Source of the DNA: Bacillota bacterium
GTDB taxonomy: Bacteria > Bacillota > Clostridia > Peptostreptococcales > Anaerovoracaceae
Direction of reading: 5' to 3'
DNA: 35,406 nt
Assembly (NCBI GenBank): GCA_028724585.1
Contig: JAQYCQ010000006.1
Coordinates: forward strand, 1 to 35,406
Shown: positions 22,816 to 29,386 of the stretch, piece after piece
Layout: each line of letters starts with the position of its first letter
Position numbering within the stretch: the first letter of the stretch is position 1
Translations under genes and position numbers: made by a program
Notes under the pieces: generated by a model
What the model saw: the letters and a program-made list of their open reading frames with translations, nothing else
Databases searched by the model: none
What the model was told of the DNA's origin: nothing

Positions 22816-23658
22816 TCAAGGTTGAGACTTCTACAATGATAAATATAGTCACATGACAGAGATGACCAGCCTGTAAAATATTGAGTTGATATTTCATCAT
22901 AAGTATGTGGGCATGGATCCTGGAACAATAAGTAATAAGTCCCGGTTCATCGGACGCAGCGATGACATAAGGGTAGCTGTAACAGGAAAGAAGCATAAGT
23001 GCTTATGATGATACTAAACATCATGATCCTTCGTATAGACAAAGCGAGGTTTAATATAGATGTAAAGTATTTTAGTTAGGTAAGATAAAGTGTTATTTAA
23101 TAAGTGTGACTGGCAGGATTATCAGGTGGATAAAATCAGATTTTCGCCCGCTGGTTCGTAATCAGATTGATGATCTGTGGATCTACTGATATTCGGAAGC
23201 AGGGATATTTACGAAGATCAAAAAAACTCAATAGCTGCGATGGCTTCCAGCAGGAGGATCAGGAAACAGGAAAGAAATCCTGAATCCAGGAAGAGAGATG
23301 ACGAGAGTTTTATAAATGTGTTTCAGGAATACAGCAGAAAGGCAGTATTGAAGATCTTATGACGGGTACAGCATCCGGGAGATCAGCAGTATCGATAAAG
23401 CCTAAAGAGTATCGATGAAACTTAAAGGAAGCAGTTATCTGAAACGGAAGAAATGGAAGGAACGGCTTTAGAAGATACGAAATATCACAAAGGTCTTAGA
23501 AGCGTATGATGTGACAGGTCAAGAGCTGAGAGATTGTCGGACAATTGAATATAGAAAACTGATAATACTTATATTTAAGTAGTTTGCCGATCAGAAGGTG
23601 CCGGATGATAAGACGGATACCATAACGAAAGGAAGCGATTTATTATCAGCAATTCATA
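22816..23658. other. ORF-poor stretch within the transcription unit
   Basis: Only one short frame stands out (23177-23362, 61 codons, very basic and charged, with no clear ribosome binding site). Local structure is plentiful: CATAAG/CTTATG near 22992-23005, ATGATG/CATCAT just after it, and a 20-bp tandem duplication at 23388-23427. I cannot tell decayed coding sequence from a long noncoding RNA. Confidence 0.4.
23388..23427 (+). repeat. Tandem 20-bp direct repeat
   Basis: AGTATCGATAAAGCCTAAAG (23388-23407) and AGTATCGATGAAACTTAAAG (23408-23427) match at 17 of 20 positions. Confidence 0.8.
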
Positions 23659-23706
23659 ACTGGATGGAGAAAAAAGCCGTAGATTTTCTCCATCCAGTGT
23701 TTTTTA
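23659..23706 (+). terminator. Strong terminator ending the ORF-poor unit
   Basis: ACTGGATGGAGAAAA (23659-23673), 10-nt loop, TTTTCTCCATCCAGT (23684-23698): a perfect 15-bp stem followed by GTTTTTT. Confidence 0.9.
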
Positions 23707-23855
23707 TGCTGTTCCACTAAAAATGCCGCCCCTGCAGAGCCGCACTCCTCATAAACGCGGACAGTTATCCCGGCTGACGATCAGCCATGATCAAAATTTC
23801 ATCAAAACCTTTACTTGCATTTTGAAAATGTTACAATATGGTTTAATTCCTTCCC

Positions 23856-23870
23856 GACCGCGGAGCGGTC
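23856..23870 (+). repeat. GGA-triloop hairpin in the CDF gene leader
   Basis: GACCGC-GGA-GCGGTC, the same 15-mer as 1789-1803. It follows a possible promoter, TTGCAT (23815-23820) with TATGGT (23837-23842), so it would be near the 5' end of the CDF mRNA. Confidence 0.85.
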
Positions 23871-23906
23871 CCGGACAGGTGATTTTTGTATATATAAAGG
23901 TAAGAA

Positions 23907-23927
23907 ATGATAATGCGAGATATTTAA
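23907..23927 (+). CDS. Six-codon upstream ORF of the CDF gene
   Basis: AAAGG (23896-23900), 6 nt, ATG 23907, then ATA ATG CGA GAT ATT TAA. It is in frame with the CDF coding sequence, whose ATG is 3 nt after this stop. It is either a regulatory mini-ORF or the original N-terminus cut by a stop mutation. Confidence 0.4.
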   Translation: MIMRDI

Positions 23928-23930
23928 GAC

Positions 23931-25055
23931 ATGGTAATAGAATCTAATAACCGGGCGACCGAACGTGAAAAAAAGATCGTACGCGTTTCGACTATCGGGA
24001 TCGCCGCTAATTTTCTGCTGGCAACTGTAAAAATAGCTGTCGGCCTGGCATCCGGATCCATAGCGATCGTATCAGATGCCATCAACAACCTGACGGACTC
24101 TGCTTCGTCTATAATAACCATAGTAGGGACTAAGCTTGCCAATAAGCCGCCGTCCAAAGACCATCCATTCGGATACGGCAGGATAGAGTACATCACAAGC
24201 GTGGTCATAGGTATCATCCTTCTTTATACCGGCGTCCAGATGTTCATCACTTCAGCGAAAAAGATAGTGCATCCTGAGGATATCCATTACTCGACAGGCA
24301 TGCTGATAGTCATCGCGGCAACTATCTTCGTTAAGTTATTCCTGAGCCGATATACTAAGAAGGCAGGGAAGAAATACAATTCAGGAGCGCTTACAGCATC
24401 AGGAGCGGACGCCAGAAACGACGCCCTGATCTCAACTATGACTTTTTTATCGGCTATCATCTATATAATATTGGGAATATCGATAGACGCTCTGGCCAGC
24501 GCCGTCATATCCTTATTCGTCGTCAAGACCGGTATAGACGTCTTCGTCGATATGCACGGACACTTCCTTGGACAGAGAGCAGATAAGCAGCTGTCTGAAA
24601 CCATTTATGAGGATGTCAGGAGCTGCCCGCATATAATCGCGGCGCACGACCTTATCCTTCACGATTACGGACCTGACAGGATGACTGGCAGCATCAACGT
24701 CGAAGTAGACCATTCCCTGACGGTAGGGGAGATATTCCCGTATCTGCACAAGCTGCAGCTTCATCTGCTCAAGGAGCATATGACATATATCGTATTCGGT
24801 CTCTACGCTGTGGATATGGATCACGAGGAAACGAAAGACCTGGTGGAACTGCTGACCTCCCTTGCAGGAGAGGACAGCCATATACTCGGCTTCCACGGTC
24901 TCGACGTCGATTCGGAGATCAAAACAATATACTGCGATATCACTCTCGATTTCGACTGTGACAGAGAATCCATATACAGGAGAGTGACTAACGCTATCCA
25001 GAAAAAGTATCCTGATTATGCTGTATTCGTAACGGTCGACACGGAATTCGCCTAA
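23931..25055 (+). CDS. Cation diffusion facilitator (CDF) family transporter
   Basis: A 374-residue membrane protein exporting divalent metal (zinc, iron or manganese) by proton exchange. TM2 carries SDAINNLTDS, with the first metal-site aspartates, followed by KDHPFGYGRIEY, the family loop. TM5 has GADARNDALIS, the second half of the site. A cytoplasmic domain with several His (MHGHF, HDLILHDYG, DMDHEE) and a second ferredoxin-like repeat follows, making it longer than the 300-residue minimum. There is no Shine-Dalgarno at ATG 23931. An AAAGG-preceded ATG at 23907 is in the same frame but meets TAA at 23925, giving the mini-ORF MIMRDI. Translation may therefore rely on reinitiation 3 nt after that stop. 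Confidence 0.92.
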   Translation: MVIESNNRATEREKKIVRVSTIGIAANFLLATVKIAVGLASGSIAIVSDAINNLTDSASSIITIVGTKLANKPPSKDHPFGYGRIEYITSVVIGIILLYTGVQMFITSAKKIVHPEDIHYSTGMLIVIAATIFVKLFLSRYTKKAGKKYNSGALTASGADARNDALISTMTFLSAIIYIILGISIDALASAVISLFVVKTGIDVFVDMHGHFLGQRADKQLSETIYEDVRSCPHIIAAHDLILHDYGPDRMTGSINVEVDHSLTVGEIFPYLHKLQLHLLKEHMTYIVFGLYAVDMDHEETKDLVELLTSLAGEDSHILGFHGLDVDSEIKTIYCDITLDFDCDRESIYRRVTNAIQKKYPDYAVFVTVDTEFA

Positions 25056-25073
25056 AATAATCTTAAAAAAGTG

Positions 25074-25102
25074 TTGACAGAAATGAAGCCTGTCCGTATA
25101 AT
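25074..25102 (+). promoter_or_regulatory. Consensus promoter of tRNA-Leu copy 1
   Basis: TTGACA (25074-25079), 17-nt spacer, TATAAT (25097-25102). A 5' leader hairpin, GTTGAT (25110-25115) / ATCAAC (25138-25143), precedes the tRNA. Confidence 0.9.
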
Positions 25103-25153
25103 AATTATTGTTGATTAACCGGAAACGGCTGAGAGATATCAACTGAATATTAT

Positions 25154-25239
25154 GCGGTTGTGCTGGAATAGGCAGACAGGCACGTTTGAGGGGCGTGTGT
25201 TCACAAGACGTATGGGTTCAAGTCCCATCAACCGCACCA
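25154..25239 (+). tRNA. tRNA-Leu(GAG), copy 1
   Basis: An 86-nt class II tRNA with acceptor GCGGTTG/CAACCGC, encoded CCA end, T-loop GGTTCAAGTCC, and anticodon stem CACGT/GCGTG around loop TTGAGGG, so the anticodon is GAG (reads CUC and CUU). A long variable arm confirms leucine. It has its own promoter and terminator. CTC codons are frequent in the neighbouring genes. Confidence 0.95.
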
Positions 25240-25243
25240 TTTA

Positions 25244-25276
25244 AACTGATCTTTGAGTTTCGAAGGTCAGTTTTTT
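25244..25276 (+). terminator. Terminator of tRNA-Leu copy 1
   Basis: AACTGATCTT (25244-25253) / AAGGTCAGTT (25263-25272) with one wobble, then TTTTTT. Confidence 0.85.
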
Positions 25277-25402
25277 ATTGCCTGAAAGGACATGGAAAAG
25301 ATTAAGGAGCCGCTGCTTTTCTATTGACCGGCAATATATCAAACAGACCAGATGAAGGGCTGAGTTATCGAAAGAAAAAATATAATATTTTTTTACAAAG
25401 TG

Positions 25403-25431
25403 TTGACAGAATACATACTTGTATTTATAAT
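25403..25431 (+). promoter_or_regulatory. Consensus promoter of tRNA-Leu copy 2
   Basis: TTGACA (25403-25408), 17-nt spacer, TATAAT (25426-25431). A leader hairpin, TTGTCG (25437-25442) / CGACAA (25465-25470), precedes the tRNA. Confidence 0.9.
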
Positions 25432-25483
25432 AATCATTGTCGTTCACAGAAAAACATTTTGCGGCGACAACAATCGAATATAT

Positions 25484-25569
25484 GCGGTTGTGCTGGAATA
25501 GGCAGACAGGCACGTTTGAGGGGCGTGTGTTCACAAGACGTATGGGTTCAAGTCCCATCAACCGCACCA
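25484..25569 (+). tRNA. tRNA-Leu(GAG), copy 2
   Basis: Identical over all 86 nt to 25154-25239, including the encoded CCA. The copies are 330 nt apart, start to start, and each has a separate promoter, leader hairpin and terminator; the flanks differ much more than the tRNA bodies. Confidence 0.95.
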
Positions 25570-25573
25570 GATT

Positions 25574-25608
25574 AACTGATCTCTGAGAATTCGGAGGTCA
25601 GTTTTTTT
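25574..25608 (+). terminator. Terminator of tRNA-Leu copy 2
   Basis: AACTGATCTC (25574-25583) / GAGGTCAGTT (25594-25603), one wobble, then TTTTTTT. It corresponds to the first copy's terminator. Confidence 0.85.
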
Positions 25609-25643
25609 ATTGCTTTTTGTGACGAATTCTCCGTAAGGAAGAA

Positions 25644-25658
25644 GTCGGCGGAGCCGTC
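25644..25658 (+). repeat. GGA-triloop repeat copy
   Basis: GTCGGC-GGA-GCCGTC, the exact reverse complement of 14534-14548 and 16712-16726. Confidence 0.8.
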
Positions 25659-25725
25659 GTCAGACGAAATTCTTAATTTAAAATTTACATTATGGAAGAT
25701 AAATCCCCAAAATGTTAAAACGCAG

Positions 25726-25754
25726 TTAATTAAATCAGGATGTGATGATATAAT
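25726..25754 (+). promoter_or_regulatory. Promoter of the phosphate transport pair
   Basis: TTAATT (25726-25731), 17-nt spacer, TATAAT (25749-25754) preceded by TG-A (extended -10). No Pho-box-like repeats are obvious. Confidence 0.55.
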
Positions 25755-25837
25755 ACAGGGAAGTACGTTTGATAGTTATCGCGCCGCGGCTGTGAACGTG
25801 AAAAATTGCGGCACGGGTCATTTATGAAAGGTATCTG

Positions 25838-26467
25838 ATGAAAATAAAAAATCATAAGAAGCAGGACAGGCTCTTCACGGAGCTGCTGGCGATCGCGTCT
25901 AACCTGAGGAAAGGCAGCGAATTCTTCTATTCCGGAATTTCAAAGAAAGATCTCAACATCACCGAATTCCAGAACGGTATCTCAGCGATCGAACAGAAAG
26001 GCGATGATCTGGTCCATAAGATCATCAGGGATCTGAACAACGCCTTCATAACTCCGATCGAAAGAGAGGATGCGCTGGCGCTGGCTGACGCTATGGATGA
26101 GATCCTGGACGGACTTGAGGATACTGTCGATCATATCTACATGTTCGGCATATCGAAGATTTCATATTCTATGATAGACATGGCAGAGAAGATAGACCTT
26201 TCCTGCCAGCAGATCTACCTGGCAGTCGAGCTTTTATCCCAGAAGAAGATGTTCGATATCAAGGAGCATATCATCGAGATCAGTACTCTGGAAAATAAAA
26301 ACGACCAGACCGTTAAACAGTCGGTAAAGAAGCTCTTCGATGAGCACAAGGACGATCCGGTAAGGCTGGTCCAGATCTACGAAGTCTATAAACTGATGGA
26401 GCGTACCTCCAACACATGCCACCGAGTAGGCAAGCTTCTCGATTCGATAGTAATGAAGAACGCGTAG
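25838..26467 (+). CDS. DUF47 family PhoU-like protein
   Basis: A 209-residue all-helical cytoplasmic protein of the DUF47/PhoU-like family that accompanies PiT transporters and probably gates them. Characteristic segments are FFYSGISKKDLNITEF, AIEQKGDDLVHKIIRDLNNAFITPIEREDALALADAMDEILDGLED and ERTSNTCHRVGKLLDSIVMKNA. The acidic E/D-rich helices are the metal-cluster ligands of PhoU folds. AAAGG lies 7-8 nt before ATG 25838. The PiT gene starts 8 nt after its stop, so the two form an operon. Confidence 0.93.
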   Translation: MKIKNHKKQDRLFTELLAIASNLRKGSEFFYSGISKKDLNITEFQNGISAIEQKGDDLVHKIIRDLNNAFITPIEREDALALADAMDEILDGLEDTVDHIYMFGISKISYSMIDMAEKIDLSCQQIYLAVELLSQKKMFDIKEHIIEISTLENKNDQTVKQSVKKLFDEHKDDPVRLVQIYEVYKLMERTSNTCHRVGKLLDSIVMKNA

Positions 26468-26475
26468 GTGATCGT

Positions 26476-27465
26476 ATGAATGCTGTCATATTTATCACAG
26501 TCATCCTGGCGCTGACTTTTGACTTTATCAACGGATTCCACGATACAGCGAATTCGATCGCTACCGCTGTATCGACAAAGGCTCTTTCGACCAGGCACGC
26601 GATCATCATGGCCGCCTGTATGAATTTCATCGGCGCTGTCATGTTTACGGGCGTAGCGGAGACTATCGCTACAAAGATAGTCAACCTCAACACACTCGAT
26701 TACGGAAGTTACGTGTTGATAGCCGCCCTGATCTCTGCGATACTGTGGAACCTGCTCACCTGGTTCTTCGGAATACCGAGCAGCTCCTCACACACGCTGA
26801 TCGGTTCTCTCGCCGGAGCCGCCATCTGCGACGCAGGGCTGTCGTCTATAAAGTGGCACGGATTCATTTCAATACTGGAATCGCTCATTTTTTCGCCTGT
26901 CATCGCTTTCGCGGCGGGCTATCTGGTGTTCACGATCTTCAAGATAGTGTTCAAGAATTTCAATCTGCATAAGACAAACAATGTTTTCAGAAAAATACAG
27001 ATCGTCACCGCGGCAGTCCAGTCGTTCTCACACGGAACCAACGACGCCCAGAAATCTATGGGCATCATCACCATGTCGCTTGTAAGCGGCGGGATCATCG
27101 CGGAGGGACATATTCCTCTCTGGGTACAGGTATCATGCGCGGCAGCCATGGCTATCGGAGCAAGCCTGGGCGGCTGGAGGATAATCAAGACAGTCGGAAC
27201 CCAGATCATGAAGATAAGACCTGTCAACGGTGTTGCGGCAGATATGGCATCGGCGATAGTCATCTTCGGAGCGTCGCATATAGGACTTCCGGTAAGCACA
27301 ACTCACGTCATCTCCTCATCTATCATGGGTGTAGGATCTTCCTACAGGATCAGAGCGGTAAAATGGGATACCGGACGCAGGATGGTAACGACCTGGTTCA
27401 TAACCATTCCAATCTCCGCGGTCATCGCGGCGGTCATATTCCGCGTTATCATGATCTTTGTTTAA
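26476..27465 (+). CDS. pit: PiT family inorganic phosphate transporter
   Basis: A 329-residue inner-membrane transporter moving phosphate (or metal-phosphate) with a cation. The duplicated PiT signatures are DFINGFHDTANSIATAVSTKAL in the N-terminal half and SFSHGTNDAQKSMGIITM in the C-terminal half; FGIPSSSSHTLIGSLAGA and GLPVSTTHVISSSIMG are the paired SS(S/T)H loops. About ten helices. The start is placed at ATG 26476 with AGGTGA overlapping the upstream stop; the frame is open further upstream but overlaps the DUF47 gene. The pairing with DUF47 is the usual one. A GC hairpin follows. Confidence 0.95.
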   Translation: MNAVIFITVILALTFDFINGFHDTANSIATAVSTKALSTRHAIIMAACMNFIGAVMFTGVAETIATKIVNLNTLDYGSYVLIAALISAILWNLLTWFFGIPSSSSHTLIGSLAGAAICDAGLSSIKWHGFISILESLIFSPVIAFAAGYLVFTIFKIVFKNFNLHKTNNVFRKIQIVTAAVQSFSHGTNDAQKSMGIITMSLVSGGIIAEGHIPLWVQVSCAAAMAIGASLGGWRIIKTVGTQIMKIRPVNGVAADMASAIVIFGASHIGLPVSTTHVISSSIMGVGSSYRIRAVKWDTGRRMVTTWFITIPISAVIAAVIFRVIMIFV

Positions 27466-27500
27466 TATCATATACACATAAAAATCAAGCTTGTATATTT

Positions 27501-27531
27501 TCCGCGGCATCGTCCGCGGATTATTTACTTT
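27501..27531 (+). terminator. Terminator after pit
   Basis: TCCGCGG (27501-27507), CATCGT, CCGCGGA (27514-27520), then TTATTTACTTT. Confidence 0.65.
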
Positions 27532-27670
27532 ATTGACTATCAATGATAAGATAATGGAATAATTTAAATACTAGACGCCGACCTTGAAGTTGATACGATG
27601 TTAAAACGGCAAATTCATTTCGGCGTATATAGCGTATATAATGTATATAATAAGAAAGGAAAACGTCTCA

Positions 27671-28087
27671 ATGACAGTAGATGAAAGAAAAGCACTCGCG
27701 GCTAAATATCACAGAAGCGGATACAACTGCGCGCAGTCAGTAGCATGCGCTTTCGCCGGCGACCTCGGATTCGACCATGATACCGTATATAAGATGGCCG
27801 AAGGCTTCGGTCTCGGCATGGGAAACATGGAATGCACATGCGGAGCTGTCTCCGGAGCAGTCATGGCCGCAGGCATGAAAAATAGCGATCCTTCGGTACC
27901 AGGCTCCACAAAGGGCAGCACATACAAACTCTCCAGAGAGATCAACGAAAAATTCGTTGAAAAGAACAAGTCTCTCATCTGCGCTGACCTCAAGGGTGTG
28001 ACCACCGGTCAGGTGCTCCGTTCATGTCCCGGATGCATAGATGACGCTGTAGAGATCCTCTGCGGTGTCCTGGAAATGACAGAATAA
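27671..28087 (+). CDS. C_GCAxxG_C_C family redox-type protein
   Basis: A 138-residue cytoplasmic protein of the C_GCAxxG_C_C family, small cysteine-rich proteins found mostly in anaerobes and often near redox genes. The conserved cysteines are in SGYNCAQSVACAF, MECTCGAVSGAVMAAGMK (the GCAxxG-type core), LICADL and RSCPGCIDDAVEIL. No signal peptide. The start is ATG 27671 with AAAGGA (about 10 nt upstream); an ATG at 27641 lies in the promoter-like AT region. Function unknown; a metal or iron-sulfur site is plausible. Confidence 0.87.
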   Translation: MTVDERKALAAKYHRSGYNCAQSVACAFAGDLGFDHDTVYKMAEGFGLGMGNMECTCGAVSGAVMAAGMKNSDPSVPGSTKGSTYKLSREINEKFVEKNKSLICADLKGVTTGQVLRSCPGCIDDAVEILCGVLEMTE

Positions 28088-28112
28088 TTAAAAAATAAAG
28101 ACCATAAAAAGA

Positions 28113-28152
28113 AAAGCAGCTTTCAATGATGAAAACCATCGGAAGCTGCTTT
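28113..28152. terminator. Bidirectional terminator between the C_GCAxxG_C_C gene and tRNA-Gly
   Basis: AAAGCAGCTT (28113-28122) / AAGCTGCTTT (28143-28152). The minus strand continues with TTTTCTTTTT, ending the tRNA transcript. Confidence 0.85.
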
Positions 28153-28159
28153 CTGCATA

Positions 28160-28233
28160 TGGAGCAGGTAAAGGGAGTCGAACCCTCCTCCCAGCCTTGG
28201 GAAGGCCGTGTTTTACCGATAAACTATACCTGC
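28160..28233 (-). tRNA. tRNA-Gly(CCC)
   Basis: On the minus strand: acceptor GCAGGTA…TACCTGC, D-arm, anticodon stem CGGCC/GGCTG around loop TTCCCAA (anticodon CCC, reads GGG), T-arm GGTTCGACTCC, and encoded CCA. 74 nt. A TCC reading is excluded because position 33 must be T. Confidence 0.92.
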
Positions 28234-28304
28234 GCATCACGCATAAGATATTATATATTCATAACCCGGATTTTGCAAATATTATTATAACTGGGGAGGG
28301 ATCA

Positions 28305-28590
28305 GGAGGTCAACTACCCACCCACTTAAAGTGAGTGAGCTTGTAACTATCCAGTAGTGCGAGCGGCTTTCGCCTCCTACCTTTGTTACAAGCGAGCTTG
28401 CTGATGTTACATCGCGGGACGGTTGACAACGCCCCTTGCAAACGAGATGTGCTCGTCTGCAACTGTATCAGGTACTCTGCTTACATGCCCTTATGGGTGT
28501 AAGTTCCCATGCCGTACAGTCGGTATGCTTGAGTATATTTTACGCGGCATCAAGACTTGTATGCCACAACCTCATATATACTTGTAAATG
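28305..28590 (+). ncRNA. Highly structured RNA, HEARO/omegaRNA-like
   Basis: Stems seen in order: GTCAAC (28309-28314) / GTTGAC (28422-28427) enclosing a CACT-TAA-AGTG hairpin and GCTTGTAAC (28339-28347) / GTTACAAGC (28385-28393, perfect 9 bp). Then TTGCA-a-ACGAG / CTCGT-c-TGCAA (28436-28462), CTTACA…TGTAAG (28480-28503), CATGCCG / CGGTATG (28508-28527), and AGTATAT (28532-28538) / ATATACT (28576-28582) enclosing GGCAT/ATGCC. The opening GTCAACTACCCACC…GCTTGTAAC style is what I associate with RNAs of IS200/IS605 nucleases (IscB/IsrB/TnpB). That assignment is from memory and unverified. The structure itself is seen. Confidence 0.5.
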
Positions 28591-28608
28591 TGCAAAAGAG
28601 TGCCTTCA

Positions 28609-28621
28609 GCGGCGAAGCCGC
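28609..28621 (+). repeat. GAA-triloop hairpin
   Basis: GCGGC-GAA-GCCGC, inside the mobile-element-like segment. It contains GCGAAGC, the classic ultra-stable DNA mini-hairpin. Confidence 0.8.
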
Positions 28622-28719
28622 CCAACAGTTTTCTCTATACATCTATTATATCACAGGAAGGAGAAACGGCGCTCCTCCCACCCCTTAAAAGGAGTGGGTT
28701 TCCGCGCCTAAAAAATGTT

Positions 28720-29385
28720 ATGAATATTTTCGATGTACTGGGTCCTGTAATGATCGGACCATCCAGCAGTCATACCGCCGGAGCAGTAAGGATCAGCAGG
28801 ACAGCCGCGAAGATGCTGGACGACAGACCCGTAAAAGCAGATATAGGCCTCAGCGGCAGCTTCGCCTCAACCGGCAAGGGACACGGAACCGATGTGGCGA
28901 TCATAGCGGGACTGCTCGGAATGAAGACCGATGACGAACGCATTCCTCACAGCTTCGAGATAGCCAGGGAGCAGGGACTGGATTTTAACATCCATGAAGT
29001 CCAGCTGAAAAATGTACATCCCAATGCTGTCCAGCTGAAGCTGGAAGGGGAGCACGGCCGCACACTAGATGTCATCGGCGAAAGTATAGGCGGTGGAAGG
29101 ATAAACATACGCTCCATAGACGGGATCACTGTAAATTTTTCCGGCGACATGGACACACTTATCGTTCACGATAAAGATATGCCTGGAAGCGCTTCCGCCA
29201 TAACCACCGCGCTCACACAGAGAAACATCAATATAGCGACCATCCAGCTTTACCGTGACGTCAAAGGCGGAAAAGCCGTTATGGTATGTGAGTGCGACGA
29301 ACCGATACCAGATGATATAAGGACCTGGCTGTCGTCTATAGACCAGATTCTTAAAGTCACTATTTTCAACAGGGAGGATGATTGA
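28720..29385 (+). CDS. sdaAB: L-serine dehydratase (iron-sulfur), beta subunit
   Basis: A 221-residue subunit of the oxygen-sensitive [4Fe-4S] L-serine deaminase (serine to pyruvate and ammonia). The N-terminus NIFDVLGPVMIGPSSSHTAGAVRI is the family signature. A C-terminal ACT-like domain follows (GITVNFSGDMDTLIVHDKDMPGSASAITTALTQRNINIATIQLYR), likely for serine sensing. ATG 28720 matches the usual start, but there is no Shine-Dalgarno: the mobile-element hairpin ends 11 nt before it. The nearest AAAAGGAG (28687-28694) is 25 nt away inside that hairpin. sdaAA follows at once. Confidence 0.94.
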   Translation: MNIFDVLGPVMIGPSSSHTAGAVRISRTAAKMLDDRPVKADIGLSGSFASTGKGHGTDVAIIAGLLGMKTDDERIPHSFEIAREQGLDFNIHEVQLKNVHPNAVQLKLEGEHGRTLDVIGESIGGGRINIRSIDGITVNFSGDMDTLIVHDKDMPGSASAITTALTQRNINIATIQLYRDVKGGKAVMVCECDEPIPDDIRTWLSSIDQILKVTIFNREDD

Positions 29386-29386
29386 T

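Larger units (their letters stand above)
28300..28710 (+). mobile_element. ORF-less IS200/IS605-like element
   Basis: A 0.4-kb segment with no open gene. The right end is an imperfect hairpin (28668-28708): GGCGC / GCGCC outside and CCCACCCCTT / AAGGAGTGGG inside, the subterminal-hairpin style of IS200/IS605 elements. The left part begins with GTCAACTACCCACC and a CACT-TAA-AGTG hairpin. The rest is dense RNA-like structure. No transposase, TnpB or IscB is present, so it would be non-autonomous. Exact borders are uncertain, as these elements lack terminal repeats and target duplications. It ends about 11 nt before sdaAB. Confidence 0.55.

Noticed and set aside
23388-23427. CRISPR-like repeat
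   Set aside because: It is two directly adjacent 20-bp copies without spacers; no array or cas genes occur in the window.
25154-25569. Attachment-site (att) duplication from an integrative element at the tRNA-Leu
   Set aside because: Both copies are complete functional tRNAs with their own promoters and terminators, no integrase lies between or nearby, and only about 0.25 kb separates them.
28588-28719. N-terminal extension of SdaAB to an upstream ATG
   Set aside because: It would translate the mobile-element hairpin, and the family signature starts right at the 28720 methionine.
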